From Anisakis pegreffii (taxonomy: Eukaryota > Nematoda > Chromadorea > Rhabditida > Anisakidae): a stretch of 64,000 nt of DNA. Of this stretch, positions 23,951-35,890 are shown one piece after another. Location of the stretch: the NCBI GenBank assembly GCA_035041965.1, contig JAPYMA010001994.1:48863-112862 (forward strand), given 5' to 3'. The position numbers and the translations under genes were made by a program. Under the pieces are notes generated by a model. The model was not told the DNA's origin and made no database searches. It saw nothing but the letters and a program-made list of their open reading frames with translations. Numbering within the stretch: the first letter of the stretch is position 1; each line of letters begins with the position of its first letter.

Positions 23951-26423
23951 TGAAAACATTCATAGATAAAAACATAAAATAATTGTTAGTAGGTATTAAA
24001 TGCGATTCAAAAACGCAATTGTTAGTAGAGATAAAAAACAGATCAGTTAGATCAAAGACAAACTACATTTAACAGCTGAGAGTATATTTATTTGGAATAG
24101 TATTCGATAATAACAATAATAAAATTAATAATCATTGTAAGAATCAACAATTTTCATAAAACAAAAATCGCGAATGATATTAGCTATAACACATCATCTT
24201 CAATTGCATTACATACTGAATAACGAACGATTCCACTGAATAATCAAATATAAATTAACTGAAATCAATGTTAAACAATTATGCACCCCGTGAATATCAA
24301 ATTCCATCAATCTCATTCGAAACCTCAAAGATATTCACCACTTCAATTTATTCTCTCTATTTCCATCGAACACATAACGAAATCAATTTGAACACCACAC
24401 ACACGCATTCCCTCAATCCAATCCGCAAAATTGAATACTGCATTCATTAAAATATACACAATAAACAATAGAACCAATGCAAATGAATCAACAAAATTCA
24501 CACTACACAATACATTATTTACCAAACGATCTGAATTCACCAAATGACTACTGAATTCATTTAGATTTCAACATCAAATATTCACTGTTCGTCGCATTAT
24601 AATGCGCTTACAAATATAACAATAGTTAGTGAATAAGTATAAGACTTAAACGATCGATCAGCAACGAATCAATTAATCACTGCATGGTATTTGTATATAG
24701 CAACAAATCCGTTTCACTTTAATAATCATAATAACAGTAATAATATCATTAGTAATAATATTAATCATCGGTTGCAGTGAAATCAACGTCTGCTTTCAAA
24801 TGCACATTTCAGAGCTGATCACTGAAGTAAAACCAAAACGTCTCCACATGATAGTTCAGGAACATATTGATAATCCTTTCTACGGCTCATCTCCTATTTG
24901 CCTGGCATACGTCGGCTGATTCGATGCATCCGAAGTGACGACCAAAAGCAAGATCGCTCCGCAACGCCGTCGGCAACAAAACTGCTTGAATCAACACTGA
25001 TTCTTGAAATAATTCAGTTCTCCCACTAGACAATTGCTTAAACTCAACGTCAATTGTCATCCAGTAAGAAATTGGCTATCGAAAAAATTCAATAACGATT
25101 TCACGAATTTGTTTGCGATGTTCAATCGTGAATGCTTTGGACAGTCGTTACTCTTCGCCTGTTCAATCCGACCGTTTACCAAATGAACACAAAAAAATAA
25201 TAGTCACCTAATAGTGCTTCTAGTAGCGCCAGGTGATCAGAATGCTCCCAGAACTATCATATGAACATGCTCGCAAAACTATCAAATCTCGTACTCGTAC
25301 ACTGAAATGGCAGACGTCGATTCCAAACGCGACCACTAACAAAAATAAACGAGTGATTTGGGATAACTTCAACGAGGTAATCGCCTAATCAATCAATCTT
25401 TCGACAGCAACCACATGCGCAATGATCGTATTTCTTTTGACTGTAGTGATTTGGGTTGAGGGCCTCGAGCATCTACGTTTACCCGCTACTCTCGGTGGCC
25501 CTCATCAAGCCTGTCTGTGCCCTCAACCCAACGCAAATTGATCACAAAATTTAAAATTCACGCAATACTCGTTTATGAATACTAAAATATAGATCAACGA
25601 TAACATAAAAACAAAAACACTTTTTTTCTGAAATGAAGATGAAGCAAAACAAACGAATAAACACGCAAGTAACAACTGGAAAACAAAATGAAAAAATGTA
25701 ACTGAAACGCGAAATTTCAAATCTGAGAATGACCGTATGAAATGCATTTCGTAGGCTAATGAAATGGCAGACACACACAACAACCAGTTCAAATATTTGG
25801 GATGAAATTTTTGCTAAAAATCTCCTCTTCAAAACAACAAAACTGCTCGATTTCAATGCAAGTGGATATAGCACTCATATGAGTGTTAAATGGACTGAAT
25901 CAACTGCGGAAATATCAATAAATAAATGAGAAAATGAACAAATAAATAATAACAATCACATCTTAAAAATGAAATCAAACACAAAATAAATTGCAATAAA
26001 CGAAATTATTTAAAGCAAAACGACGAACAAACAAATACACACAAATTTGATGTGCTATCAGTGAGTGCAGTTTGAAATCGATTTCATTACTGCCAAAACA
26101 AAACGTCGTGCATAATAAATTCACTGAAATTCAATAAACTGAAACGAATGCAACTTAAACTCAACATAAAAATCAGTAACAAAACAAAACCGGTACGTTA
26201 TGTGTTCAGGATGGTCGTCAAGATGATTGATGCATACTGATAACCTTCCATGTCAAATGAATAACTCAACGAGATATTCACGATCCAAGAATGCTATCTG
26301 ACCATTCCATCCATGCATCCACCATTCAATCAACAGTACATAAGCACGCACAACACGAACGAACGAACGAGTGAACATTAATAACAACAACATCAACATC
26401 AACAACAATCAAAATCAAAGCAA
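23951..26423. other. Region 3' of GMP synthase; contains a short inverted repeat
   Basis: No gene is supported. A perfect 13-bp inverted repeat (25451-25463 and 25519-25531, TTGGGTTGAGGGC) encloses a GC-richer 55-bp core, possibly a tiny transposon or a structured RNA. 24.8-25.5 kb is less AT-rich than the flanks, but no frame there is convincing. Confidence 0.4.
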
Positions 26424-29400
26424 TTATTCCCATTCAGTGGTGCCAGGTGGTTTCGAAGTGAGATCGATCATAACACGAGATGTAAATGGTACGCTTGCGA
26501 TGATGCGACGCGCCATCTCCAGAATACTCTGCAAACAACACCATCCCATAACATTTCACTTATCCACTCTATCAAACAACGTTTGAAATTCAATCGATTC
26601 ACGATTTAAAATTCTATTCCAAATCGATTCAACATTCATAGAATAACATTCACCAAGAAACACTTCCCTACTGTGCTAAAACATTGCTGAACCAAAAATA
26701 ATGGAATAATTTGTGATTTATTTGCAACTTTCTTTTCGTGATCCCATATTTTTTGTTCATAACACGAAGGCATAAATGCGAACAATCGTTTACTATTTGC
26801 TGTTGAAAGTCACAAATAAACAAATAAAGCGGATGAATCAACAGATAAAAAGTCACCTTTTCAGGAATATCTCTGCCCGGTAACGCAGCCAAACCAGTCA
26901 TGAAATCGCTGGTGATAAAAGGTCTTAAAACGAACGAACGTAACGTTGATGCCTTCCGTTCACTTGGGTCACGATCGAAGTGAATCGGTATCATCACAAC
27001 GGGCATCTGAATGCTACCCATTACACCTCTGCTTAGTGTCTTTCTTACAAATGCCATCAACAATAATCTAACAACAGTTATAACACATCCAACAAAACAA
27101 ATCCACGAAACCACCACCCTACCCAAACTAATGCTATTTGAAAAACTACAAATCAACTGGAAACGTGATAGAGGACGCAGAAAACACACATCTATCCATA
27201 CTTTTAGATCAGATCTTGACCAGTACCACATCAACAAAAAAATCAAATCAAATTCAGACAGTTGCAGAACTAATCGCAACACTTGGTCAATACCATCTTA
27301 TGTGATCGAGAGGAAAATATGAAGAAATTAACCTGTTGAATCCTATGAACGCAATTTTCCAACGACGGATCTTTCATCGAGTCTTCATCTAGCCCATTCA
27401 GCACCTGACTCGCGATTCGATCTGCCCATTGCAAGCGTTCTACGATCATTTCGTTCAGATACGTTCGAGTCACATCACTTATCGGAAATTCTACCGCATC
27501 GCCGAACACATAAACCACCCTTAATTTTCATACATTCACTATTATCACTTCCACATCAATCAATTGTGAGCATGCTACTAAAACAATTAAGCCCGCCACC
27601 ACGAGAGTATTTTTGCTGCGCTGAAAGCAATCCGCTAGAATCGTTCGACCCATTAGGACGAGTACGAACATTAAGATTTTGAATTTAGCAAATATATCAG
27701 CGCTAACAACATTTACCTATTGATATTATGAAGTAATCTGGGTATAATCCGTGCCAATCTCTCCAGTGTTACCCAAGGAATGGGTCGTTCACTTGTGGAC
27801 AGTGCCGCCACATATGAATATGTACGACCGTCACCTGACAACAACACCAAATTAACGATCCTCGTTAAAATATTATAATTATTAGTAATACTACTATTAT
27901 TAAGCATAGATTATTCTCCGTAAAAAGAAATATTAACCAAATAATTATACCTTGAACACCAACAGTTTGAATGGGAAGGAGCGTTGTGGCAATCTCAAAA
28001 TCATGATCACATAATGCGTCCAATTCAACCGACGATAAGTTTTGTGATATTGCGTTATACTCGTCCGACTTAAATCACCATTATCAAATAACAACATTTA
28101 CAATCATAATCGATGAAGTGCAAAATCTATTCTCATCAACCAATAACAGTGCTTCCAATGCTTGTTCTTACCTCCTCATCACAATGTGCTAAATTAGCAA
28201 TTGCATTTAAATTCTGTTGCGTCGCATTGAATAATTCCGCATCCAAAATATACGGGCGATCGGCACAAATTATTCGTATTGCCAATCCAGGTCCTCAAAT
28301 ACATTCATCCATTCAAATACTAATTATTTCAATTTTCAAACAAATAATTTCAAATAATACATTTATTCAGTATTCTAATAATTCAAAACAATTTGTTCCA
28401 CTTGCACATCACAACAATAAAACAATAATAACGAACAGACGGATGTATAATTTACCTGGGAATGGATGTCGCATAACAATCGATTTCGGTAGACCTAATG
28501 ATTCGCCCAATTCGCGTACTTCATCTTTATGAAAATCCTTTAGAGGCTCTATTACTTTACCCTAAATGCAGCAATATTAACAAAATAATTCAATTCAAAA
28601 AAAAACAAAACTAAACTGACCAAATCACAATTCAAAAAAAAAACAACTAAAAACTGACCAAAGCAACTCCATAACAATTCAAAACCAAAGCAAAACAAAA
28701 CAACAACTAAAAAAAAACTGACCAAATCACGCAACTCTCTAACGAGTGCCGTATCATTATGATGCGTTTTGATCGTGTCCGCATGTCCACTCGCCAATGA
28801 CGATGCGCTTTCAATCAAATCTGGTCTCAACGTTCCTTGCGCCAAAAATATTTCTTTGTCTAATTTCAACTGAAATTGATTCAGTTCAAAATATTTTCAT
28901 GACTATCACATCGTCATTACTACATTATATTTTCATCCTCATCATCAACATTAAGAATAATAATAATAACAATAGTAACAAATAATAAATAATAATAATA
29001 ATAATCACAATGATAATAAACTAATAAAAACATACCTCATCCATTATCATATCCTTAACCTTCATAAAAGTATCACCGATAATTTTACGCTTTAATTCAG
29101 GTTGAGTGACACGCAGCAATGATTCTGATTTCTTACCGTTTATAGTAACAGAACCATTTATGAACGAGTAGTATGCGTTGTATCCTTCAATTAATTCATA
29201 ATAGCAATTAGCAGTAATGCCATCAAACAATAATAATGAATAGTGACATTAAAATAACAAACTCTTGACATTCAAGTTGATCTTGTTCAGTGCATCGATG
29301 ACACGATTGCTCTCGTTGTATCGCATAAAGCCGTTATCGATATGAATCGCGATCACTTTCTCTGGTCCAAGAGCCTTACGCATCAATGCTGCACATACCG

Positions 29401-31239
29401 TTGAGTCCACTCCACCCGATACCATCACCTTTAATCGTCAAAAAATTCATATTAAGTGCTAATCCAATTCCATAATCACTCAACGATACTGCCGATATTC
29501 AGCGTGGCCTCTATCGTCTTCCTTCATGATATTCTTTGCATTGTTCTCATTTTTCTGTTTTTATAAAGACATGCATCTCGGTTATTTTATTGCAATATGA
29601 ATCCCAAACCCTCTCTTAAAGACGAAACACTCCTTCCCCCCCCCAAACGACTCCTCGGTATTCTGTCTCTATCCCTCGTTTATGGTCTAGATATCTGCTT
29701 GTGCAGTTAGGATATCTGGTAAATGCAATGAACGATCGATCCTCAATCACACCAGCATCAAATCTCGAAGTGAATAACAACTCACCAAAACCTTCTTGTC
29801 CTTCACTACACTCTTAATTTCATCGATACACAACTGCTCTCTGTTACCCATCGTGAAGTCAGCGTTACAGCCCGCTATACCAAACAAAAACGACTCGAAC
29901 ATCTCACGTCCATTCAATGTCAAATCCACTTCTGGATGGAACTGCACTCCGTATAGTTTACGCGATTCATCCGCGATGGCTTAAATCACATATTAACTCA
30001 ATTCTACTCATCACAATCATATTCATACATCCAGATACATCATTTCAACATGAAAATAATGACAATAACAATCCTAATAATAATAACAATAAAAATAACA
30101 AACCCGCCACTAAATCTCCACTCTTCGCCACCACCTTGAATCCGTCAGCAACAGTCTTCTCGACGACACTGTCGCCATGTGTCAACAAAACGCGTTGTTT
30201 GGATGAAGTCAGTCCGCTGAACAAAGCACACTCCAAATCCACCTCTATCTCTGTTTGACCATCTTCACGAATCGCCTTTTTCCACACATCCCCACCGAAT
30301 ACTTTATTCATCAACTTCAATTTAAACATGCATCAATCTACCAATTCATTTAACCATGAATTTAAAAAACAATAATTTGGTGGCCTTTGGCCGCGCCGAA
30401 CTTCGATTTTAATACATTGTGATCAATGCGACAATCATCTGAATGAATATAAAAATCGAAACCGAATCAGAACACACCTGGAATCCATAACAAATCCCTA
30501 GTACTGGCAATCCACATTTAAAAATCGCTGTATCGAATTGTGGTGCTGATGGCGAATAGACTGAATTCGGTCCACCAGTCACTATTATCGCTCTAAAATA
30601 TTCATGTATAGGCAAACGAATAACAACAAATAACAAATGAATAACAAAGATGCAACAAGTGACAACTTAAATTATTGACCAAATATATGCACTAATTAAC
30701 AAGTAAAGAAACAATTCAAAACGTATCAAATCAAAGCAAAACCAATAAACATACTTATAATATCCTTTCGATATCAAATCACTTGCTTTCGTATCCAACG
30801 GTAACATTTCACTCATCACATTCTTTTCACGTATTCGTCGATCGATTACCTACCAAATTTAATTTTTTACGACAACTCCAATACGATGATTCATTCATTC
30901 ACTCACAATGAACAATAACAACAAATAACAAACTATAATGAAAATATCTAAAACCTTTCCAAACTGTGCACCGAAATCGAGGATTGCAACTCGCTGCTTA
31001 CAGGCATCTTCCAGTTTTGAGTTCGTTCTCAGCCGACGACTTGTCGCTATCTTATTACCATTAATCAATGATGACTTGTTACGATTAACATTCAAGTCTG
31101 CGTTACTATCGTTATCCACTTCCATTGTGGTAACATTCAATTTGCCTGATTTTGCTGTCGTCGATGAAATCAGCTGACTTCTTGTTTGGGTTGTTGTTGC
31201 TGCTTGTGGCGATATCGTTGACGGAACCGATTCTACTGT
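26424..31239 (-). CDS. gmps-1: GMP synthase (glutamine-hydrolysing), complete
   Basis: This enzyme makes GMP from XMP, ATP and glutamine in the cytosol, the last step of guanine nucleotide synthesis. Fifteen exons join in phase: 31239-30955, 30849-30755, 30592-30478, 30314-30104, 29979-29786, 29428-29263, 29184-29036, 28869-28723, 28561-28456, 28293-28172, 28068-27951, 27834-27717, 27519-27333, 27006-26857 and 26528-26424. Starting at the ATG at 31125 gives 717 residues (human 693). Landmarks: glutamine amidotransferase with [16 protein letters not shown], the nucleophile Cys in GICYG, and the His and Glu in FHPEV; ATP-pyrophosphatase P-loop SGGVDST; then [18 protein letters not shown] and [12 protein letters not shown]; and the family's exact C terminus [10 protein letters not shown]. 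The N-terminal 50 or so residues are poorly conserved, so an upstream start is possible. An ATTGCAG at 31240-31246 could be a spliced-leader acceptor. Confidence 0.97.
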
Positions 31240-31289
31240 CTGCAATCATTGCATTATTTTCAAATAAATCACATCCTTCATCATAGCTT

Positions 31290-32377
31290 TGCTTGACGAA
31301 AGATGACTCATAACAATTACCATTACATGACGCAACATTTATAATATTCAATTTAACAAATGAAACAAAATATGCCTACAAGCAGCATTCATCAAAACCA
31401 TAACAGAGACAACACAACCGCAATTTATAAAATAAACGAAACAAAAGATGTAAAAAACTGAATGCATTTGTAAATGAACAGCCAAGATAAAGACATTCGA
31501 TAACGCTATTGCTACGATAAAAGTGATAAGATAAAATCAACTCTGCTCTGCTCTACAGCACCACTTCAAAATCACACAATACGTCATCCGTCTCCGTGCT
31601 ATCCTGACGTTTTCGGATTTTTCTAACGATGAGCATTCCACTTTACATCATCATCCTAATTCTATTCTCCACACACACACCTTAGAACACCCTCCAAATC
31701 ATACTGCACCCAGAGAGACAGATAGTAAAAGACAACGTTCGACGGTTAGTGAGTCCTCTTTCAAGCACAAATATTTTTACACTTCTCTCTTCGCCTAGCA
31801 CATGTGTCGCAAATGATTTTTTAATGTGCACACTCGAAAAAATCTAGCCGTCTTCACTGACGATACTAACCATCTGGCACTGATCATCACAACAAGTATA
31901 TTAAAATGAAGATCAACAACCACGAAATAAGAAGACCAACTTGACTGAATAACGCAAAGAATGTGTTGAATACAACGAGTTAATTCATTCAATTGAACAG
32001 TCAGTACTAATTTAGAGTCATAAATCGTCCAATAAATGAATATTTTTAACGTACTTCAAGACGGAACGAATAATGAATGATAATAATAACAATGATGATT
32101 TGATTTCTGTTATCTCATTTCTAATCTCATTTTTGAAAACAAAAAGAGAATAAATTTTTCGCTGTGAATAATCAGGAATTGCTTTCGAACAATATCAATA
32201 GCTAATTCAGAATAAAACCACAACAACAATTCGTTTCATATTATTAAGTGAACCGAAAGAAAGACATCAAACGCTCGCAGTTAACGATATTGCGTTGAAT
32301 TCGCGCAAACTTGATGAGTAATAATTCGCAAAATAAACAAAATAATTAAAAGAAGAATGACTGGTTAACGAACTGAC
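31290..32377. other. Spacer between GMP synthase and the Ser/Asn-rich gene
   Basis: AT-rich. A minus-strand frame ending at 31112 (with YDEGCDLFENN) could be a 3' exon of the upstream gene, with an acceptor near 31279 (TTTCGTCAAG) or 31291. No other exon is supported. Confidence 0.3.
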
Positions 32378-33317
32378 ATTATTGGGTGAGTGAATTGCGT
32401 TGGATGAATGACGTAAATCGTTTTTGGGTAGCGTTATTCCCTCGGGTTGCGTTAGAGGTGATGCGCTTCTCTTCATTACTTCATTCAATTTATTCGACGA
32501 TGCTAATTTACTGTCGCTGTCTTTTGTATCAACTGGATTATGCTGATCGTCACCTTTCGACACGACAACACTCCCTGATGATGACAATACACCACTGCTA
32601 TCGCCTCGCGACGTACTTCGCTAAAGATTCACCTCGTTAAAAAAATCTGCTTTCCGATATCAATACAATAGAACACTTCCCAGAAATGTACCCGGACTCT
32701 GGGTTAAGCTTGTAGTTTTACCCAATCTAGTTTTTATCCGAATTTGAGATTGCTTGCCCGGATTGCAAATAGGAATGAAGATGTGACTATGTGAATGAAA
32801 CGATACATACCTTAGTCTTTTTTCTCAAGAACGGTCGTAGTATAGCAGAGTGTTTTTTCGGTGTATTTGAATGATGTTGTTGTGTTGGTTTGGTGGTAGT
32901 CGAGTTACTTTTGCTGACTGTACTCTCCAATGTGGCACTTTTGTTGATTGGTGATAGAGTATTCGGATTATTTAAGTTATTATTACTATTGTTATTATTA
33001 TTGATATTATCGGATGGCAATAAGCCTAGAGATGTGGCTGATGATACAGACGAACCCGTTGTGTGTTTCGATTCGGTGCTGATGTATAGACCATTAACTA
33101 AGCATTCATCACTTAAATCACCTGATACTGCCGCACCAAATGGTTTTTGATCTGGTGTTCGATCTGACTGCGAATAATCTGGATGACGAGTAGATTGATT
33201 CGGAGCACTTGGCGATATTACTGTTGAAGGCAATATTGGCGGTGAAAGCTGAAAGTTTGCACTGAGTTTATTTTTTTCCATCACACACAAATGCATTCTC
33301 AATGCTGATCCAGACTG
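32378..33317 (-). CDS. Unrecognised Ser/Asn/Pro-rich protein, two internal exons
   Basis: Two exons join in phase 0: about 33317-32811 (donor GTATGT) and 32620-32378 (acceptor TCTTTAG, donor GTCAGT). Together they encode about 250 residues without a recognised domain. The first begins SGSALRMHLCVMEKNKLS, runs through proline- and serine-rich sequence (ILPSTVISPSAPNQS) and an Asn-rich tract, and ends in a basic patch, ILRPFLRKKTK. The second is rich in Ser, Asp and Lys with SASPLTQPEG. This composition fits an intrinsically disordered regulatory or scaffold protein with many possible Ser-Pro phosphorylation sites. The start and end of the protein are not found. It lies upstream of GMP synthase on the same strand, about 1.1 kb away. 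Confidence 0.6.
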
Positions 33318-33540
33318 CTTGAAATGAACAAAGAACGAATGAAAATGAAGAACGGACAGTTGACAAAATTAACCTCTTTGCTAGTATGACCTCCAATTTT
33401 GGCGTGTGGAAGTCAGTTTTGCGAAGAAACACTGCTAAAATTTACACAAACATTTTATACGCTTATCGCTGGCGATATCACTTCGAAGCGTTCATAAAGA
33501 ATGCGAATCATTGAGCGATTTTTACGATAACATTTGAGGT

Positions 33541-33780
33541 GGGTACTTTTGCTGATAACGGCGCCACCGTGCCTGTTATCACAGATGCTCGTGTGCTCAT
33601 ATTCTTCACTTATAGGTGTCGAAGCCTGTTTGTTAGCCTCATCACTGGGCTAATCGTAAGTCTAAGCTTAAGCTCACTCCTGATTTGACTTCGAATTACA
33701 TTGCTACACATCGGCCTAAGTGATAATCAAGCACATTAACGCGCAGTGGCGCTCGTTATCAGCAAAAGTGCCACATTTAC
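33541..33780. mobile_element. Candidate MITE with about 35-bp inverted ends
   Basis: The left end (from 33545, ACTTTTGCTGATAACG then GCGCCAC) reappears inverted at the right end (minus strand from 33775, ACTTTTGCTGATAACG then AGCGCCAC). The arms stay similar for about 35 bp with a few changes, and the element is about 240 bp with no coding capacity. Target-site duplications are not obvious. Confidence 0.6.
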
Positions 33781-34320
33781 AAATTGGATCAACTGCATCA
33801 CTGAAAAAAAAGCAAAATAAATCGCAAAAAGAGACGACGTCATTGAATTTTGTAAATTCCACAACAGAGTAAATTCCTCCATCCCCGCTGGAAGTGACAA
33901 AAATGACAAAAAATTTAAAAAACCGCAACGCTCTTAGATGCGTGCGTTTATCCTGATTTTCCGGTTTTTGAACATTAACAGATGCAAATCTAACAGCTCC
34001 TATTTAACGTGGAGTATAAAAATGTTCAATAAATAATTCCAGTTGAAGTTTTTAGAATAGAATTGAAAAAATTGAAAAATGTACGATTGGATCATCCATA
34101 TCGCATCTTTCATTCAATGTTATAGGTTTATCTCACGAAATATTTTCGTAGATCCAAGTCACCTGTCTCAATCACACACATACATTTGGCAACTTATGTC
34201 ATCAGCGATTAGAAATTTGGCTCAGCACTATTTTTTCCCGCTTAAAGCATTGAAGAGCTCCTTCCGATATAATTATTTAATTGCTTAGTCAAGGATGTTT
34301 CCGTAATTTGAGACTAGACT

Positions 34321-34585
34321 GCCGTACTTTCCGGACTATAAGGCGCACTTAAAAGCTTTTAATTTGCTCAAAAACGACGGTGCGCCTATAAAACGGAGCG
34401 CCTTATATGTGGATTAATTCGGATTACTGACTAGTTACTGACCTCGACGGTTACTGACCTGTGGTGTTTCCCTTAATGCGCCCTATAGTCCGGTGCGATT
34501 TATACAAGACAAAAGTTCTAACATAGACCATTCATTGACGATGCGCCTTATAATCCAGTGCGCCATATAGTACGGAAAATACGGC
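34321..34585. mobile_element. Candidate MITE with 28-bp terminal inverted repeats
   Basis: The first 28 bp (GCCGTACTTTCCGGACTATA onward) match the reverse complement of the last 28 bp (34558-34585) with three mismatches. Sub-terminal copies of ATAAGGCGC and ATAATCC-type motifs recur inside both ends. This is a widely seen architecture for small non-autonomous DNA transposons. It lies about 115 bp upstream of the ASF1 start, in what should be promoter or outron sequence. Confidence 0.75.
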
Positions 34586-34680
34586 ACCAATTATATGTGT
34601 TACGCCGTCATATGATGTCGTGTCTCTCTCACATTTTTCTTCTCTTCCGTTGAATTACACTGATGAATATCAAAATAAGT

Positions 34681-34688
34681 ATTTACAG
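34681..34688 (+). promoter_or_regulatory. Probable spliced-leader acceptor for ASF1
   Basis: ATTTACAG ends 12 nt before the ASF1 ATG at 34701. No coding sequence precedes it, and in nematodes this arrangement usually marks an SL trans-splice site. Confidence 0.5.
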
Positions 34689-34700
34689 AAATTCATCGTA

Positions 34701-35890
34701 ATGGGATCACGAGTGAATGTGTGCAGTGTTAATGTGCTCGATAATCCGGCCAAATTGAACGACCCATTCAAACTAGAAATTACTTTCGAAGCATTCGAAC
34801 CTCTTCCGGATGGTAATCTTCTTGTCTATATCGCATTCATCTCACCAGCAAACCGAACTCCAGTCACTTAAGGTGTAAATGGACCAAACAAAATAAATCA
34901 CTCATAAATCAATTAAACAAATCCCATACCAAGAGATAATCATGAAAGGATTTCGTAAAATGATCAGCCGCATCCGGAACTGCCTTCATGACCAATGATT
35001 TATTTACTACATTCCTGACTATTCTTGTAGATGTATTGACATAAACTGATAATTTTAATGGGTCAGTGTAGTAATCATCTAATTTGATGTATTGATTTAG
35101 ATCTCGATTGGGAATTGGTCTATGTTGGATCTGCAGAATCCGAGAAGTACGATCAAGTTCTAGATTCGGCTTTGGTGGGGCCGGTTGTGGAAGGGAGACA
35201 TAAATTTATTTTTGAGGTGCTTTATTTGTTGGTTTCTATGGTAATGAATATTTATTATCGAACGATAATTATAAACAGCAATCATCAAATTGTCATGATG
35301 GTGTCATCATATTCTAATGATCGAAATTGAAGGCAGATGGTCCAGATCCGTCGAAGATCCCAGAAGACGACATAGTTGGAGTGACAGTGCTGTTGTTACG
35401 ATGTAGTTATCGAGAGCAAGTCTTCATCAAGATCGGATGGTTTGTCACTTTGGAATACACCGATCCAGAAATGAAGGAGAACCCTCCGGCAGTGCCGATA
35501 TTAGATCAGTTGCAACGAACAGTTTGTTTGGATGATATCCACGTGACCACTTATCCGATTAAATGGGATAATAGTTCTTCGGATATCGATAAAGATTTGG
35601 AGACTGGTGATGCAACCGATGCAAATCTGAATGGCAACGATGGTAATGAATATTTATTATCGAACGATAATTATAAACAGCAATCATCAAATAATAATTC
35701 CGATTTATTAACAACAAATAATTCGCAATTGATGGATTCGACACCATCAGAATCTATGACAATCGTTGACAAAAACAATTGCATTGATAATGTTAGTACA
35801 TTACAAGCTGTAAATGTATCTGTACCAATCGGATCATCACCTCTTAATGATCTCACGAACAATGACCAAATTCCGGATCTGGTTGATTGA
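34701..35890 (+). CDS. asf1: ASF1 histone H3-H4 chaperone, complete
   Basis: ASF1 binds H3-H4 dimers in the nucleus and passes them to CAF-1 or HIRA for nucleosome assembly. Three exons join in phase: 34701-34812, 35101-35216 and 35333-35890, 261 residues. The conserved immunoglobulin-like core fills residues 1 to about 155: [20 protein letters not shown], then [48 protein letters not shown] and [11 protein letters not shown]. The loop with the histone-binding Asp-Asp and Val residues is present. The remaining 100 or so residues are an acidic, Asn/Ser-rich tail, as in other nematode and fungal forms. The sequence is closest to nematode ASF1. Donors are GTAATC and GTGCTT; acceptors are GATTTAG and ATTGAAG. 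A 53-bp piece of the tail is duplicated in intron 2. Confidence 0.97.
35238..35290. repeat. 53-bp perfect direct repeat, intron copy
   Basis: This segment of ASF1 intron 2 is identical over 53 bp to 35640-35692 in exon 3, starting ATGGTAATGAATATTTATTA. The offset is 402 bp. Confidence 0.95.
35640..35692. repeat. 53-bp perfect direct repeat, exon copy
   Basis: This is the coding copy within the acidic tail of ASF1 (residues [16 protein letters not shown]). It is the partner of 35238-35290. Confidence 0.95.

Noticed and set aside
25523..25874. Overlapping Phe/Val-rich minus-strand frames
   Set aside because: Hydrophobic bias from T-rich DNA, two overlapping frames equally open, no splice context.
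26668..27282. 204-codon minus-strand frame as a separate gene
   Set aside because: It is GMP synthase exon 14 read through into both flanking introns.
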